From positions 3,754,539 through 3,818,538 of the forward strand of contig NC_087070.1 of the NCBI RefSeq assembly GCF_963678635.1: a stretch of 64,000 nucleotides of DNA, read 5' to 3'. The DNA is from Symsagittifera roscoffensis (Eukaryota; Xenacoelomorpha; Acoela; Convolutidae). The position numbers and the translations under genes are program-made. The notes beneath the pieces were generated by a model, which was not told the origin of the DNA, did no database searches, and was given only the letters and a program-made list of their open reading frames with translations. Position 1 is the first letter of the stretch; every line of letters starts with the position of its first letter. Of this stretch, positions 29,990-40,550 are shown piece after piece.

Positions 29990-30360
29990 ACTTCCCCCAA
30001 TCGGAACGATCCGAAAGAACGAAGCCCAGGACACAGTCTTCTCAAGTGGGTGTGTATCTGCCTAATACACCCACCGAGGTCTTCTTTTGGGTGTCCTGCG
30101 ATTGCCCGAGCTGTCCTACTGAGTAGCTCAAAGCAACCTCTGATCGAAAATTCGTCAAATCTATGAAAAAGCTCTCCCACACTCGGACTGCTCCAAGTGT
30201 GCGAGAGTAGGGAACAATTTTTCTTCTCAAGTGGGTGTGTATTTGCCTAATACACCCACCGAGGTCTTCCTTTGTTTGTTCCCGGATTGCCCGAACTTTC
30301 CTATTAAGTAGCTCAAGGCAACCACACAACCAAAATCACAATCAAAAAAAAAATTTTTGT
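29990..30360. repeat. 185-bp tandem duplication with hairpins
   Basis: Two diverged units lie 185 bp apart. The best conserved part (30039-30138 and 30224-30322) contains a hairpin, GTGGGTGTGTAT paired with ATACACCCAC, at 30046-30074 and 30231-30259. The pairing bases are unchanged while surrounding sequence has drifted. A third partial ATACACCCA occurs near 30370. Confidence 0.7.
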
Positions 30361-30545
30361 TCGGGTACTTCTAATACACCCAATGTAGAATCCAAAGTTG
30401 ATCACGAATTTCCGGGTCAAAATGGGTTCTTATGATCCTGATAAGCACGCCTAATATCCTAATATGATCCTAATTAAATGGATATTTTCCGTTGCCCAAA
30501 TTGCCACAGAAAGTTTACTCAAGTCTCTAACAAGGAAGATCGTTA

Positions 30546-32640
30546 GAAGGTTTAAGACACTCCGGAGGGTTACCTCGGAGGGTACCTTGATCACCCAAGT
30601 TACTTCGGAGGGTACCCTAATCACCCATGTTACTTCGGAGGGTCCCCCTAAATTTACTAAGGAGGGTCAATAAGATGCTTAATATGCTCCGGAGGGTTAC
30701 TTCGGAGGGTACCTCCAAAATTTTCAAATTTTTTTTGATCTCGCTTAGAAGGTTCTCCCCCTAGCTTCAAAAAGCTTCAAAACAAGCTAGGAGCTCTAAG
30801 GGGAGCTGTTTTAACTTCTTAGGGTGATCTCGTGGAACTTTTCCACTAAGGAGGGTTGCTAAAGGGTTTAGCTGACTCCGGAGGGTCACTTCGGAGGGTC
30901 CCCCCAAAATCAAGAAAAAGGGTTATCTCACCGCAGTAAAGCCTCTGAAAGCGGTCTACCTGACTTAAAACTAGGTTGGCTGACACGGTCAACCTTCCCA
31001 GTTGAATAAAAAGATGTTTTGATAAAATTTTCTGCCGCTCGGAGGGTTGCCCGTGATTTGGACCCTCCGAACCAACAAATCCTAAAAAATTTTTCTTTTC
31101 CGAAATAATCAACCCAAAAACGGTTGCGATTCGGAAAAGTGGTCAAAAACGTCGACTTATGGTACCAAAATTATCCCAATCGGATAACTAGTCTTTGAGA
31201 AATCGCCAAAAACGCGTTCGTCAAAATGGCCTTTTTTCACCACCTATATAGGTTCTGAAAGACTTTTTCCGCAATTCCGGTCGAAAGTGCCTAAGAATAC
31301 TTGAAATGAGCGTAGTAGCCCTGTACGGCACTGGAATAATGCAAAAAACCGGACCAAAATTGGTTTAGAAATAAAAATTTGGCCAAAAACTATCAAATTT
31401 GGACCCTCCGATTCCTTCCTTTTCCAAACCTTAAGTCGTTAGCTCTATCCACGGAGCTACTCGGAGGGTTACCCAAAAATTTCTCTAGTAACCGAGCACG
31501 TTATGCTAGCACGCTCCTAACGCAAAAAATTTTATTGCTCTAACTCTAAAAACTCAAAAACTCGATCCCCAAAACAGATTGACAAAATACAGAAAATTAT
31601 CAAAATTTTGATCGAAAAATTTTCGTTTTTCTAACTTCTACTGAGTCTTTGCTCACGCGGTTTATTTAGTGAAGGGGATCGAACTACGTAGCTACTCTCT
31701 ATATAAAAGCTTTTTGCCTATCGGAAAAGCTCGGATATCCGAAAATTTGGGGGTCTACGGTTTGGTCGAAAATTGGTAATTTTCGACAAAAATGGGTGTT
31801 TCTTGGGTCTAAATAGGAGATAAGTAATATATAATAAGGATAATAATCTATTAATAGTCGTTAATGAATAGTACCATACCCTCCTTTGCACCAAAATATC
31901 CGAATTAAGACCCTTAACTCGGAAATTTGTAATCGATGGAGGGTACAATCGGACCGCGCCAATCGTGCCCCCCACCACTTAAGTTTTAAAGAAATAGTAC
32001 CCGAACGATACTAAAATTGCTTCAACGATACCCAACAGTCGTTGCGGATGTTGTCCTTGATGTCCCTGTTGAGTGTGGAACACGTTGATCAGCTTGCCAC
32101 TCTACCCTCCGGCCACCGGCAAAATTACCATTAACGTGCTTAAACACTCAAATTACACTCGAGGGAGGGTATCCAACCCTTCACCAAAACACACAATCTT
32201 TCTATCAGAAACGATATAAATCAATCTGAAACAACAACAAATAGGAAGGTCAAATCACTTCTCGTCCGGAAATAACATATAAACTGTCACTTTATGTTTT
32301 TTACTGTTTTTGGTCTTTTTTAGATTTTTTTTACTGTTTTTTGTACTTTTTTGTTTTCAAATAAATTTATTTTTGGCTTTTTCTTGGTTATACACTATTT
32401 TTGTTTGGTTTTACGCTTTCTCTTTAATTGTTTTTGGTCCCGGGACCTCGGGACAAGCGGGTTCATGACTTCCCACCTAACCCTCCGGCCCCCGGAATTT
32501 TCGGTGTCAACTGAGTTAAAAAGCTAAATTGTACTAGACGGAGGGTACGCACCTTCCCCCTAGTACAACAACGGTCATTAAGGCCTCTAACTCGGGCATA
32601 TGCCCGGAGCGGAGGGTACGTCGCTGAAACGCTTGCTGAT
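30546..32640. repeat. CGGAGGGT motif array
   Basis: About 16 copies of GGAGGGT (most preceded by C or TC) on the plus strand and about five in the opposite orientation are spread over 2.1 kb, clustered at 30546-30910. The motif also occurs in the LTR, and a GGAGGGGTC variant occurs in the related leader near 42300 and 46700. Confidence 0.75.
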
Positions 32641-32664
32641 CATGATGGTTTCATGCCTTTAACA

Positions 32665-32683
32665 GGCCCACCCAGGAGCGCCA
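32665..32683 (-). promoter_or_regulatory. Primer-binding site of the giant element
   Basis: Minus-strand TGGCGCTCCTGGGTGGGCC starts 12 nt inside the 5' LTR and begins TGG as a tRNA 3'-CCA complement should. The first 15 bases recur at 41483-41497 next to a related LTR, which supports its function. I could not name the tRNA. Confidence 0.7.
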
Positions 32684-32695
32684 TAAAAACGTCTA

Positions 32696-33577
32696 TGTAA
32701 CATTCGCCCAAATATCACACAGCGACGGAGCGTAGAAAAAGTACCTATTAACGACTGGCAGGCGTCAGTTACCTTAATTCTACTCGTTTTTCACCGTCTC
32801 GACCTTGCCAGTTGATTTTCTGGTCTGTCTAGGGCAAAGTAAAAAGTTACCATTTTTAGGCCATCAGTCAAACGACTTTTGATCAGCTTTCGTTTACATG
32901 CGAACACAACCACATAGCTGAGTCTCGGATCCTCAGACTACGTGATTGTCATTAAAAACACGGCTCGAACAACCTATTTTAACATGTTTTTCTGTGACAG
33001 TTCTATATTAAATCCATTAGAGATGGATTGACCCTTTCCTTTTTCTAGCTACTCATGCTCTGAAATATTAAATAATAACGGTGTTAATTAAGATCTATGA
33101 CATTATAGCAGCTATACAGTCAGTCTATACAGTCCCTTCACATAGACAGTCTCTGGGGGACCAAGCCTCCGCTCCCGTAATATTCTTGAGATAACACTCT
33201 TATCTCTTATATTTCGTGTCCCGGGAGGGTTCCGTGGTATATTTCTTCCCCCACTGAAGCCTCCTTCTCCACAAATATCCGTCGCTAAGGTTCTTATCGT
33301 GTGTTATTGCCACGATAAGAGGCTTCGTAATTTTCTTGTCTCTGGTACGACTGTTCTTCACAATATCTGTCGTTGTTCTGTTTTCCCGTCTTTTTTAGTC
33401 AAAATGGCCATCTTTTTCTGTTTCTCAGAAATGTTCACTCTTCAATCGAAATTTTAAAAATAAAAATTCTAGAACATTCTGACCCTCCTTCGCAACACTT
33501 TTTTGTTCATAAGGCCTTTAGTCGTTCTTTTTTACGTCGCCGGAAGGTTGTGCTGTGTCATCTGGCAGAATGGCACA
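32696..33577 (-). repeat. 5' LTR of the giant element
   Basis: Right copy of the 882-bp repeat, equal in length to 9130-10011 and differing at about six bases. It carries the promoter and start of the genomic RNA on the minus strand; I could not fix a TATA box or start site. Confidence 0.93.
33293..33319. other. LTR hairpin, right LTR
   Basis: The same perfect 9-bp stem as at 9727-9753. The two bases that differ between LTRs in this area fall outside the stem. Confidence 0.75.
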
Positions 33578-34050
33578 TGATAAACGTGGAAAACGAGGAG
33601 AAGAAAGACTTCCTAATTAAACATTTAAGTAATTTTATAAAGGTCAAATTGTCAACTTAGTAACAAATGCTTGACTAAAAGAAATAAATTGCGTACTTCT
33701 GAATTGCCAATCCATTTGCAGTCGCGAGAAACGACGAAATCTTATTCAATTACTAACTGATAACAACATTTGCATTGCTTTTCTTATCGAGACTTGCTTA
33801 TCTGGGTATTGTTCTGGGTCCTCTCTTATTTTGGTCTTTATTGATGATTTTCCTGATGAAGTTGTTCATAGTGTTTATTTTTTATTTTGCGATGACATAA
33901 AACTACACTCAAGTTCATCGAATGAAAATATTCAACGTGATATTGACACACTTTTTGAATGGGCAAAAATAAAAGGAATTTCGTTTCCTCCTTCAAAAAC
34001 CAAGATTTTGAGTTTTGGCTATCCACAATACACTTTTACAATGGATAACG
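33578..34050 (+). pseudogene. LINE ORF1 end and internally deleted ORF2
   Basis: The first 83 bases complete the ORF1 interrupted at 9129. An ORF2 start of the endonuclease type follows (near 33720-33800), then a sudden join into the middle of the reverse transcriptase (LGPLLFWSLL or, in the other register, FIDDFPDEVV) at about 33805. The catalytic box reads FCDD. The same join is found in the copy at about 36690, so the deletion is ancestral. The fragment ends at a solo LTR inserted at 34051. Confidence 0.7.
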
Positions 34051-34955
34051 TGTAACATTCGCCCGGAAGTACATATCGACGGAAAATAAAGCTGGGTTCT
34101 CAGACGACTGGCCAACGTCTAAACAGAGCTCTACATGCTTTTCACCGTCTCTACCAAGCCAGTTCTTTTGGTGATCTTTTCAACATCGGGTCGACAAAAA
34201 CGTTACTGTTCTCCGGCTTCGACCAGAACGCTCAAATTAACTTAATTACATGCAAAATAGTGAGCTCATGGCTGGGTCTCAGTATCCCTAGACCACGAGG
34301 TCACTCCTAAAATCAGGGCTACTACTACTAATTATAATACTATTGTTTTTGTTCAGTAGATAAAAATCATCATCACCATCGAAGATGGATCAACCCTTTC
34401 CCCCAACTCCTAGCTTCTCATCCTCGTAAAATGAATTCAGATGTTATTTAAATTCAATTCAGGACATAACAGGGAAGCTAAATTTTTGTATAAAAAGATA
34501 TCAGTTCCAGTCCCGAGACCCCTCCGGATTCTTGAATCCGGGGAAATAAGACCTTTGTATTCCTTCCGGAAGGCTGGTTTTCCACCCTTCGCCGTTGTTT
34601 GCAACGGCCTTGCAACTATTGTAGCGACACAATAGTTGCAACTCGGAGCGGTCTCTGCTACTTCTGCTTTTCTCCGTTTCTGATTTTCAATTTTCTCGAT
34701 GTTGTCGTCGTCGCAACTATCCTTGTTGTGTTTCTTTTTTGGTTTTTTTTTCTAAAATGGCCGTTTTTGACGTTTCTTAGAATTATTACGTCATCATTTC
34801 GAATTTTTAAAATTTAGGAATTTTTGAATCCTTCAGCCTTCACGAATTGTCCAATCGTCTTAATAACGCTCTTAATCTTTCAAAACCGCCAATTCGGAAG
34901 GTTCGCTGCTAAAAACTCGAAACTGCATTTTCGTTCATTCTGGTCGAATGTCACA
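34051..34955 (-). repeat. Solo LTR of a related gypsy family
   Basis: A 905-bp LTR interrupts the LINE reverse transcriptase. Its ends match those of the giant element (TGTAACATTCGCCC at the left, GTCACA at the right), but the interior is a different family, closest to the LTR at 40551 in inverse orientation. AACGT occurs on both sides if ambiguous border bases are counted. No internal region is present, as expected after LTR-LTR recombination. Confidence 0.85.
34610..34641. other. LTR hairpin (13-bp perfect stem), solo LTR
   Basis: TTGCAACTATTGT pairs perfectly with ACAATAGTTGCAA around a 6-nt loop. A second perfect stem (CCGGATTC / GAATCCGG) lies about 90 bp away in the same LTR. Confidence 0.75.
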
Positions 34956-35488
34956 ACGTTTCACTAGAATTTTTCGATGATATTAAAGAATTGAGCCTGA
35001 TTATCAACAACAAACTCAATTGGACTTCGCATACTGACCCCAATTTTGCCAAAAGCAATAAAACCTTCAACTTTCTGCGGAGAAATGTGCCTTTTCAAGT
35101 TATACAGCAGCGTAAACTTTTACTCTATCGATCATTAATTCTAGATGTGTTACTTTCTAGATCTATTGCATAGTCACCTTCAATAAACGGTCTTCGCAGA
35201 CTCGAATGTTTTCAAAAACGCGTTCTTAAATGGGTGTCAAAATCGAATGACAATGACAAATGTCTACAGATGATCAATATGCTTCCTATCTGCTACGAAC
35301 TTATTCGTACTGATGTCATTTTGTAATGGGAAATTTGGCACAAAAAAGTTGACCTCACGGTTGAATTGGAATTGATCAAGTCCACAAACTCTACTCCTTC
35401 TGCTAGTACAAATCATTTTGCATTTAAACATACAAGACGATTCAAATCTGATAACATCATCTTCATCAGAGCTGTCCGTACTGCAAAT
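34956..35488 (+). pseudogene. LINE ORF2 C-terminal part
   Basis: Continuing from 34050 across the solo LTR, the frame reads the region after the LINE reverse transcriptase (IINNKLNWTSHTDPN, FLRRNVP, then FKHTRRFKSDNI), with stops at 35174 and elsewhere. It runs into repeat R3 at 35489. Together with 8332-9129 and 33578-34050 this is one LINE copy split by two LTR insertions. Confidence 0.7.
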
Positions 35489-35763
35489 TTGCAGCAAAAA
35501 ATCTTGGAATGCATTTACTTGAACAAAACCAAAAGACATTGAAAAGATTTTTCAGTACACTAAACAAACGCTTAAATCCCGAGCTGTGGGAATTAAGCCG
35601 ACAAAAAAATGAGCAGACATCTAAAATCCGACAGAATTTTGTCACGCGGAAAAATTTCTGTTTCATCAAAAACAGGTCCTGGCCAGACTCGAATAAGGGA
35701 ACTTTGTTTTCACAGGCATGTGGGTAACCTCTCCGTCACATGTGCGGATTGGAGCCTTGATTT
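35489..35763 (+). repeat. Dispersed repeat R3, copy 2
   Basis: Near-identical to 7347-7612. Here it directly follows LINE ORF2 sequence and is joined at 35764 to the middle of a second ORF1 copy, so it marks the end of one LINE and the truncated start of another. Confidence 0.7.
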
Positions 35764-36547
35764 GGGAGAAATGGTTTCAAGGAGCATGTGTTTCTCTATC
35801 AGCTGACGAAGTATCGTGGATGGGTAAAAACAAAAATTGCTTTTGGATTTGTGACGACTGCCTGGAAGTGGATATCTTCAAATACGAAGCTTAGTTTTGT
35901 ACCATGTTTAACGAGGCAACCGATTTGAGTAATAACATTAAGTCTACAGTTTTATCTGCTGTTGAATGTGAAATACCGCGTATTATTGAAAAATCCTTAC
36001 CTGAACAAATAAACGAAAATGTAGTTAAGGCATTCAGTGACCGTCTACCTTCCTATCGTGATGTATTAACTAATGGTACTGGCAAAACTAAGACACCACC
36101 TGCAGACATACGAAAAAAATGTGCATCAATTTGTGATCAACGGTGTGCCTGAATTGGGTAACACCTTCAATGCTCGTGTCGAATCTGATGCCATAATTCT
36201 TGCGGGAATAATGCAGCATATGGGGCCTAAAATCTGAAAATGACAATACTTCAGCTCTAAGACTTGGGAAATCTCAAACAATCAATAATGAACGTCGCAC
36301 GTGTAGCCCATTATTGATTGCAACGAATAACGCTCACTTCATGAATCGTTGTTTCGCCAGAAGCAATCATTTGAGGGACTTCCGCTTTCCTATTTACGTC
36401 AAGAAGTTTTTTTCGAGCTCCGACAGGGAAATCGAGAAGAAAGTTCTTGCCGAAAGATACGAAATGATAAATGTGGAAAACAAGGAGAAGAAAGACTTCC
36501 TAATTAAACATTTAGGTAATTTTATAAAGGTCAAATTGTCAACTTAG
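35764..36547 (+). pseudogene. LINE ORF1, second copy (5' truncated)
   Basis: This copy begins inside the PHD finger (WFQGACVSL, WICDDC) and follows the first copy closely, including the TAG after KYEA. It ends intact with a terminal stop at 36545 and shows the sequence before the giant element inserted (ACGAAATGATAAATG near 36462). One-base indels break it into several frames. Confidence 0.72.
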
Positions 36548-36790
36548 TAACAAATGCTTGACTAAAAGAAATAAATTGCGTACTTCTGAACTGCCAATCC
36601 ATTTGCAGTCGCGAGAAACGACAAAATCTTATTCAATTACTAACTGATAACATCATTTGCATTGCTTTTCTTATCGAGACTTGCTTATCTTGGTATTGTT
36701 CTGGGTCCTCTCTTATTTTGGTCTTTATTGATGATCTTCCTGATGAAGCTGTTCATAGTGTTTATTTTTTTATTTTGCGATGACTTTTTG
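36548..36790 (+). pseudogene. LINE ORF2, internally deleted, second copy
   Basis: The start of ORF2 is joined directly to the VLGPLLF part of the reverse transcriptase at about 36690, at the same place as in the first copy near 33805. It stops after about 100 bp and is followed by a fresh start of another LINE copy. Confidence 0.65.
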
Positions 36791-36794
36791 CGAT

Positions 36795-38765
36795 GAATTT
36801 TATTTTGCATTGCTTTTCTTATCGAGACTTGCATATCCAGCAAGACCATGAATTTTGAATGAATTCTGAAGTTTGTCAAAGATCCTCCTATCAAAATGTA
36901 TCAAGATGTGACCGTTATTATGGTGAACACGGCGGCGCTCTTATTACATCGGATAACAAAAACCTTACTCTTAGCGACCTTTCTATTCCCGATTTTTCAT
37001 TCTCTTTTGCATGTGTAGTTCCCTCTAACACAAGACTGATGTTCTTCCTCGTAATCTATGATACTGATTCTAATTCCCGTTATCATCAGTTGATTGATAC
37101 ACTTACAGCATGCCTTTCAGCTTACAGGCATTCCTTTAAACCATATTCTACATCTCACAACTATGGTGCATTTTGATGTTTTATTTTTGGTGATTTTAAT
37201 TTACCTGGTTTTAATTGGCAAACAAATACCGGAACAACAATATTCGAAAGAGGTTTCTTAGATATGGTCGGTGACTTTGGGCTAAACCACAAATGCACTA
37301 ACTCACATGAAAAGAAACTGTCTTGATCTTATTTTTGGGACAGTTGATTCTCTTCCATTCAGTTTCTCAATAACTAGTTTGTCGGATCACTTTCCTGTTA
37401 TCTTTGAAATTGAAATTTTATCGTCCATCAAGTCTGTCAGTAATAATATTATCACTTTCAAATCAACTTTCTCCAAGCAGACGTTTAATGCAAACTTGAA
37501 CAATTTACATAACTCATTCAGCAACGCAGCGATCTCTTACTTTTCTTCTCATTGGTATTCTCTATTACAGGCAGCTCTTTCATCTTTTTCCGAAAGTAAA
37601 CGTCAAAAACGTTTACTAACGCCACATCATTATTCATCTCACACAATGCATCTCATAAATATGCGCGCTTCAAATGGAAGAAAACCTAACAAAATTGGAA
37701 TTTATTTTTATCTCTAAGACCAATGAGAATAAATTCGAATCTATCTGACTCAATTGAGCTTTATAAAATTATTTACGTTAAAAAATTTAATACTCAAGAC
37801 TCAAACCATTGTTTTCAATCTCTTAGATCATCACACCAAACCTCTTTATACCCCTCTGTCATGAAAGTTGGTGACAAAACTGCTACAATGCCCGAGTCCA
37901 AGGCACAATTATTTAACGAGTTTTTTGGATCAGTCTTAGGCCGAAAGTTATCGCTGACATTATGTTTCCTTCTATTGAATTCTTTCACCTGGAAGATGTT
38001 TTGATTACAAATGATGATGTTAAAAGACGTCTAGAAGCTTGTGATTATAGCTGCTCAATGGAATCTGATGCGTTACCATCTTTTGTCATAAACCATTGCT
38101 TCGATAATTTGTCTCCAGCTATATGCATTTTGTTTAATTCTATCGTTTATAGCTGTTTCTGGCCATCTAAACGGAAACTGTTGCATGTTACACCCTTTTA
38201 CAAGTCAGGTTGATCAAGTGATATCAAAAACTATCGAGCAATATTGATTTTACCAAAATTGTTGCTTATTTCTGAGCGCATCTTGTTTGAGTACATTTAT
38301 CCTAAAGCAAGGAAAATCATTAAGCCACAGCAACATGGATTCATGAAATCTCGATGTACTGTTCCGCAGATAATAACTAATTTGGATCAAAATTAAGCCA
38401 ACCTTGATAAAAACTTTCCATATTTATCTATCTATTTCGACAAACAAAAGGCATTTGATTCAGTGCCCCATCATTTACTCTTAACAAAACTCTGTACCCT
38501 TGGCTTTGATTTTGATTTCATTAATCTGTTCACATCTTATCTTAATGACAGACGTCTATGCATTAAGTTAGAAGACTCCCTATCCGACGTTATAGATGTT
38601 AATTCTGGTCCCCCTCTGGGTAGTGTTCTGGGTCCTCTTTTATTTTGTTCTTTACTGCAAATTTATAAAATTATTTTAAAAATTATAAAACGGAATATCC
38701 TAAACTTTGAATGTACCCTACCCATTCTCTCAAGAGACCCTAGAAACTATCTGGTTCAAAAATGA
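36795..38765 (+). pseudogene. LINE ORF2 with endonuclease and RT, third copy
   Basis: Broken frames give an APE-type endonuclease (FGDFNLPGFNW near 37185, CLDLIFGT, then LSDHFPVIFEIE near 37385) and the first half of a reverse transcriptase (IKNYRAILI, QQHGFMKSRC, KAFDSVPHHLL, GSVLGPLLF at about 38630). The catalytic DD box is missing because the sequence jumps to the 3' end after VLGPLLF. Stops and frame changes occur throughout. It is a dead copy of the CR1/Jockey type. Confidence 0.78.
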
Positions 38766-39390
38766 TTTTCTTTTGACATAAACAATTTGTGTACTTTCTT
38801 CCTTGAATGTTTTTGTTTGAATTGCCGACGGTAATTTGCTAGTATTTTGTTCTGTCTTGTTATATTCTTTGATCTATACATTCCACCTAATGTAAATTCC
38901 ACCTATTGTACTTCCTTAACCTTGAATTCAAGTCTTTTACTAATATTACTACTACTACTACTACAACTACTACTGCTAGTTTTCTAACTTCATCAGGCGG
39001 TTTTTGGGATAGTTTGCTGGTTTCAGCCTGTACACATTCTTTTTTCATTTGTTCACGGGTTACCCATGGGGAAAGCAAAATACAAATTTAGTCCTTCTAG
39101 GTATTTTTTTTCATTAAGCCATCCAGTTACTCGTAGAGTTCTTCTCACATTTCGATAATGTTAGTGTGACACACCGGATCAAGAGATACTTACTGCTAAA
39201 ATTTCTATAGTTATCCATATATGCTTTCAAGAACAAGTTCAATGTTAAAACGTTTTCGTCTTATTTGACAATATCAGTAATCAAAAAAGAACAAAATATA
39301 CACCAATGAAAGTTCAAAGCATCAAATAAAACAGAAAGTAAGAAAAATTAGATCAATTGGAAAAAAATGCTAAAATAATGAACATTACGA
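38766..39390. other. LINE 3' end and non-coding DNA
   Basis: The first part is probably the LINE 3' untranslated region, ending near an (ACT)n tract at 38943-38978. The rest, to the Penelope remnant, is AT-rich with no supported gene. Confidence 0.5.
38943..38978 (+). repeat. (ACT)n microsatellite, LINE tail
   Basis: Interrupted ACT repeats at the expected 3' end of the LINE; short tandem repeats commonly end CR1-like LINEs. Confidence 0.7.
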
Positions 39391-40257
39391 CTGCAGTGTC
39401 AACTGCCGTTGCCGAAACTCCTCTCGCTTGTTCAGTGCCGTTTTCAGGTTTGCGATATGTAAAGTTTCCAGGGTTAAACATTTGTTTTCATCAAAACTGC
39501 GTTTAATAACCTTCACGTTCATATCCATGTTTGCCCCGCATTCTCCCAGATGAGCTCCAACGGTTGCCGACGCTCTCTTGTGTTCTTGTAGTCGAGGTTG
39601 GAGATGTCTGGTCGTTTGACCGACATAGCAGGACTGGCACCTTGAACAACTTAGTTTAAAAACAACTCCACTGCAAAAGCTCTCAGGAATAGTGTCATTT
39701 AATGATGGCAGACATGTGTTCAGTTTCCGTGTTGTAAAGACTGTTGATAACCCTTGAATATTAGCATGTAATTTCTAAGCAAAACTGACGAGCGCCCTCT
39801 GTTTTGCAATATCACCTTGTTAGGTCTTCCGCTCACAGGGTCTTCGTTGTTGTAGTTCTGGGATTTTCGAGGGTTTCCAATAGGCAAATTTTGGTAACAA
39901 TATAGCGAACAATAGGAATATAGAAAGCAGGTGGGTACTGATTTGCTTCCCAGTCTCTAACTGCCTTCTCCAAACTTTCATGAAAACCCATCCACGTTGA
40001 AGTGGCTTGATTAATGCGATGGATGGTTCCTTCGATTATGTTGCGCTTATAACTGGTCGGAGCGCATGCATGATATCCCAGTGTTGAGACCCGTGTCGGC
40101 CGGCTTCGAGTACCAAGTAGTCGATATGCTGCTATTCTTCCTGGTCACTAACATGTCTAAGAAGGCCAAGTTTTGCTCCCGCTTGCCTTCGCTGGTAAAT
40201 TCAAGATTGGGATGTAATGTGTTTGCGCATTATAATGATTTTGATATTTATTGCTAA
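39391..40257 (-). pseudogene. Penelope-like element, RT end and GIY-YIG endonuclease
   Basis: Read on the minus strand from about 40240, the sequence gives the end of a Penelope-type reverse transcriptase (LAFLDMLV, STTWYSKPADTG, CAPTSYKRNIIEGTIHR). Near 39660-39400 it gives a GIY-YIG endonuclease region (SCYVGQTTRHLQPRLQEHKR). Several frameshifts and stops intervene. The RT end is the same family as the element at 62480-64000. The GIY-YIG nuclease would nick target DNA in an active copy. Confidence 0.75.
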
Positions 40258-40426
40258 AGGCCGATCGAAACTTTGCTTTCCTGATGAGGACACTCAAATA
40301 GTATGGGGATAACTTTGCGGTCGGATCAGTTGGAAATCTCAGTTAAATTTTTGTCGAAACTTGTATATTATTTTGATCCAGGATGTTATTTTTGCGCGTT
40401 TGAATTTTTTTCCCGCTCACTCGCCC

Positions 40427-40550
40427 AAAAATTACACAGCGACGCAAATTAGAAAAAGTCCCTATTGACGACTGGCTGACGTCAGATAGTTCAATTCTAC
40501 TTGTTTTTCACCATCTCGACCTAGCCAGTTGATTCTTGGCCTGTTCAAAT
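40427..40550 (-). repeat. LTR fragment of the giant-element family
   Basis: The first 124 bases match the left end of the 9130 LTR (CTCGCCCAAAAATTACACAGCG, then GACTGGCTGACGTCAG) with many substitutions. It is cut off at 40550 by a second LTR in the opposite orientation, so it is an older insertion. Confidence 0.7.

Larger units (their letters stand above)
29620..32664 (-). other. Long leader (5' UTR) of the giant element
   Basis: About 3.1 kb separate the 5' LTR from gag without a supported gene. It contains a 185-bp tandem duplication with conserved hairpins (29990-30360) and a long array of CGGAGGGT-type motifs (30546-32640). Such leaders commonly hold RNA packaging or dimerisation signals; that role is inference. 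Small frames of 60-95 codons are present but unlike proteins. Confidence 0.7.
9130..33577 (-). mobile_element. Giant (24.4-kb) Ty3/gypsy-type LTR retrotransposon
   Basis: Two 882-bp direct repeats bound a unit of 24,448 bp whose gag, pol and accessory frames all read on the minus strand. LTR termini are TGT...ACA. The flanks share ATGAT if the ambiguous outer bases are counted (3-5 bp depending on where the LTR is cut), and the paralogous LINE at 36470 gives the empty site. The LTRs differ at about six positions by eye (about 0.7%), so the insertion is young. The order is LTR, primer site, leader of about 3.1 kb, gag, pol with integrase and a macro-like domain, a 475-nt gap, an accessory coding block of 8.8 kb with an SGNH hydrolase, 0.75 kb non-coding, LTR. 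Typical gypsy elements are 5-8 kb. Giant relatives such as Ogre and Burro are known, but I cannot say which family this is. Confidence 0.93.

Noticed and set aside
29902..30329. Two minus-strand frames sharing the sequence GGCIRQIHTHLRR
   Set aside because: The similarity follows from the 185-bp DNA duplication, the frames are in different registers, and the region is the leader of the giant element.
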